A stretch of 24,067 nucleotides of DNA, taken from Gammaproteobacteria bacterium UBA7310. Its GTDB lineage: Bacteria > Pseudomonadota > Gammaproteobacteria > Pseudomonadales > Ketobacteraceae. The notes beneath the pieces are model-generated. The model was not told the origin of the DNA. It saw nothing but the letters and a program-made list of their open reading frames with translations, and searched no databases. The translations under genes were made by a program, and so were the position numbers. Shown here in pieces: positions 23,471 to 24,067 of this stretch (position 1 is the first letter of the stretch; each line of letters begins with the position of its first letter). The DNA lies in assembly GCA_002471665.1 (NCBI GenBank), contig DKQK01000025.1, positions 105,123 to 129,189 of the forward strand, written 5' to 3'.

Positions 23471-23882
23471 AGGCCAGGGTGGGATGTTCTTCGGTTTCAT
23501 CGTTCAATGCAGTCTGGCACTGTTGCAGAACTTCTGCTGCCTGCTCATGGCCCCGGTCAACCGCCAAAGCCAACCAATGAGTGGCGGCCTTGTTATCCTG
23601 ATGGGTCAAACCACCATCGTAGTAGGCTTTGCCCAATTGATATTGGGCTTCCGCGTCCCCGGCTTTTGCCGCCATGCGGATGTATTCCAAACCGCTGCGC
23701 TTTACCGCTCGCCCCACGCCGCAGTTATACAGCAGGCTGCCAAGCTGAGACATGGCGGAACGATGCCCGTGGTCAGCAGAATACTGCAACATTTTCAGAG
23801 AAAACCGGGATGGGTAGGCGCGCCCCCGCTGGCACTGTATGTCGATAATTCGATTCGCTGCACGAAAAGAAAAACGGGCCAT
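23469..23882 (-). CDS. Sel1-like repeat protein
   Basis: From the ATG at 23882 this is a protein of 137 residues; the frame is open back to a GTG at 23930 with another ATG at 23918, but none of the starts has a good ribosome-binding site. I prefer 23882 because MARFSFRAANRIIDIQCQRG resembles the N-termini of short Sel1-type proteins in pseudomonads. Two Sel1 (TPR-like) repeats are visible: SAMSQLGSLLYNCG...SGLEYIRMAAKAG and EAQYQLGKAYYDGG...AATHWLALAVDRG. No signal peptide is seen. Such proteins usually mediate protein-protein contacts; no specific partner can be named. It lies upstream of cnoX on the same strand, about 95 bases away. Confidence 0.78.
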   Translation of the reverse strand: MARFSFRAANRIIDIQCQRGRAYPSRFSLKMLQYSADHGHRSAMSQLGSLLYNCGVGRAVKRSGLEYIRMAAKAGDAEAQYQLGKAYYDGGLTHQDNKAATHWLALAVDRGHEQAAEVLQQCQTALNDETEEHPTLA

Positions 23883-23930
23883 GACGCCACATTCATTGTT
23901 AATACTATCTGCAATCATTTCCCCAACCAC

Positions 23931-24067
23931 TGATCAATTCAAACACAGAAACCAACAGTAACTATGAGAGTCGAGCCCCAAGCCCGGATTAACAATGGGC
24001 GCATAGGCTACTCCCATTATCCGCTTTTGCCAACACAGAATTCGATTTTCGAAACATTCATTTAATA
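23931..24067. other. Right-edge segment without a supported gene
   Basis: This 137-base stretch precedes the Sel1-repeat gene and probably holds its promoter. A 33-codon frame at 23964 on the plus strand has no ribosome-binding site or recognisable motif and is not called. Confidence 0.5.

Noticed and set aside
1..24067. CRISPR array, insertion sequence, tRNA or prophage
   Set aside because: No repeated spacer-repeat pattern, transposase, cloverleaf or phage structural genes are seen.

Overview
The window looks like chromosomal DNA of a gammaproteobacterium, probably an aerobic to microaerobic, pseudomonad- or Oceanospirillales-like organism. This is inferred from the gene content: RlmM, the cbb3 oxidase gene order ccoNOQP-ccoGHIS-safE with an FNR/ANR box, a CnoX-type thioredoxin, and a SIR2 of the common gammaproteobacterial kind. 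I cannot name the genus. I see no insertion sequence, integrase, CRISPR array, tRNA or rRNA. Gene density is high and the look is that of a stable chromosome.

Layout. (1) 1-1252, minus: an MFS transporter of the AmpG/RhtX type, cut by the left edge. It is divergent from a small ABM-domain protein at 1379-1699. (2) 1717-4222, minus: rRNA methyltransferase RlmM, a MaoC-type hydratase and an SCP2 sterol-carrier protein, with a clear intrinsic terminator between the last two. (3) 4449-6173, minus: the glnK-amtB ammonium module. (4) 6174-6575: a 402-bp divergent control region with NtrC-like sites and an FNR/ANR promoter. (5) 6576-15043, plus: the cbb3 terminal oxidase (ccoNOQP), its assembly genes (ccoG, ccoH, ccoI, ccoS) and a SafE/DsbD_2-type membrane protein. 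(6) 15075-18268, plus: a cardiolipin synthase-like phospholipase D protein and a CPA2 (KefB-like) antiporter, both close enough to be read with the genes before them. (7) 18452-18946, plus: a small protein resembling a phage-associated family with a decayed lysozyme-like signature. (8) 18950-22363, minus: a sirtuin preceded by a membrane protein with a degenerate GGDEF domain, preceded by a complete membrane-bound diguanylate cyclase. (9) 22499-23374, minus: a CnoX/YbbN thioredoxin-TPR protein with its terminator. (10) 23469 to about 23882, minus: a Sel1-repeat protein. The last ~140 bases hold nothing I can support.

How the parts work together. The central module is a complete high-affinity oxidase. 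CcoNOQP is the enzyme, CcoI exports copper, CcoG reduces copper and CcoH and CcoS help assembly. Its promoter has the FNR half-sites centred exactly where a class II activator should sit, so oxygen limitation probably switches it on. The divergent glnK-amtB pair is the standard ammonium sensing and uptake unit and carries NtrC-like sites, so one intergenic region seems to serve both nitrogen and oxygen control.

I found no clearly new multi-gene system. The least ordinary items are the degenerate GGDEF protein in tandem with an intact cyclase and closely linked to a sirtuin, and the lysozyme-like protein lacking its glutamate.
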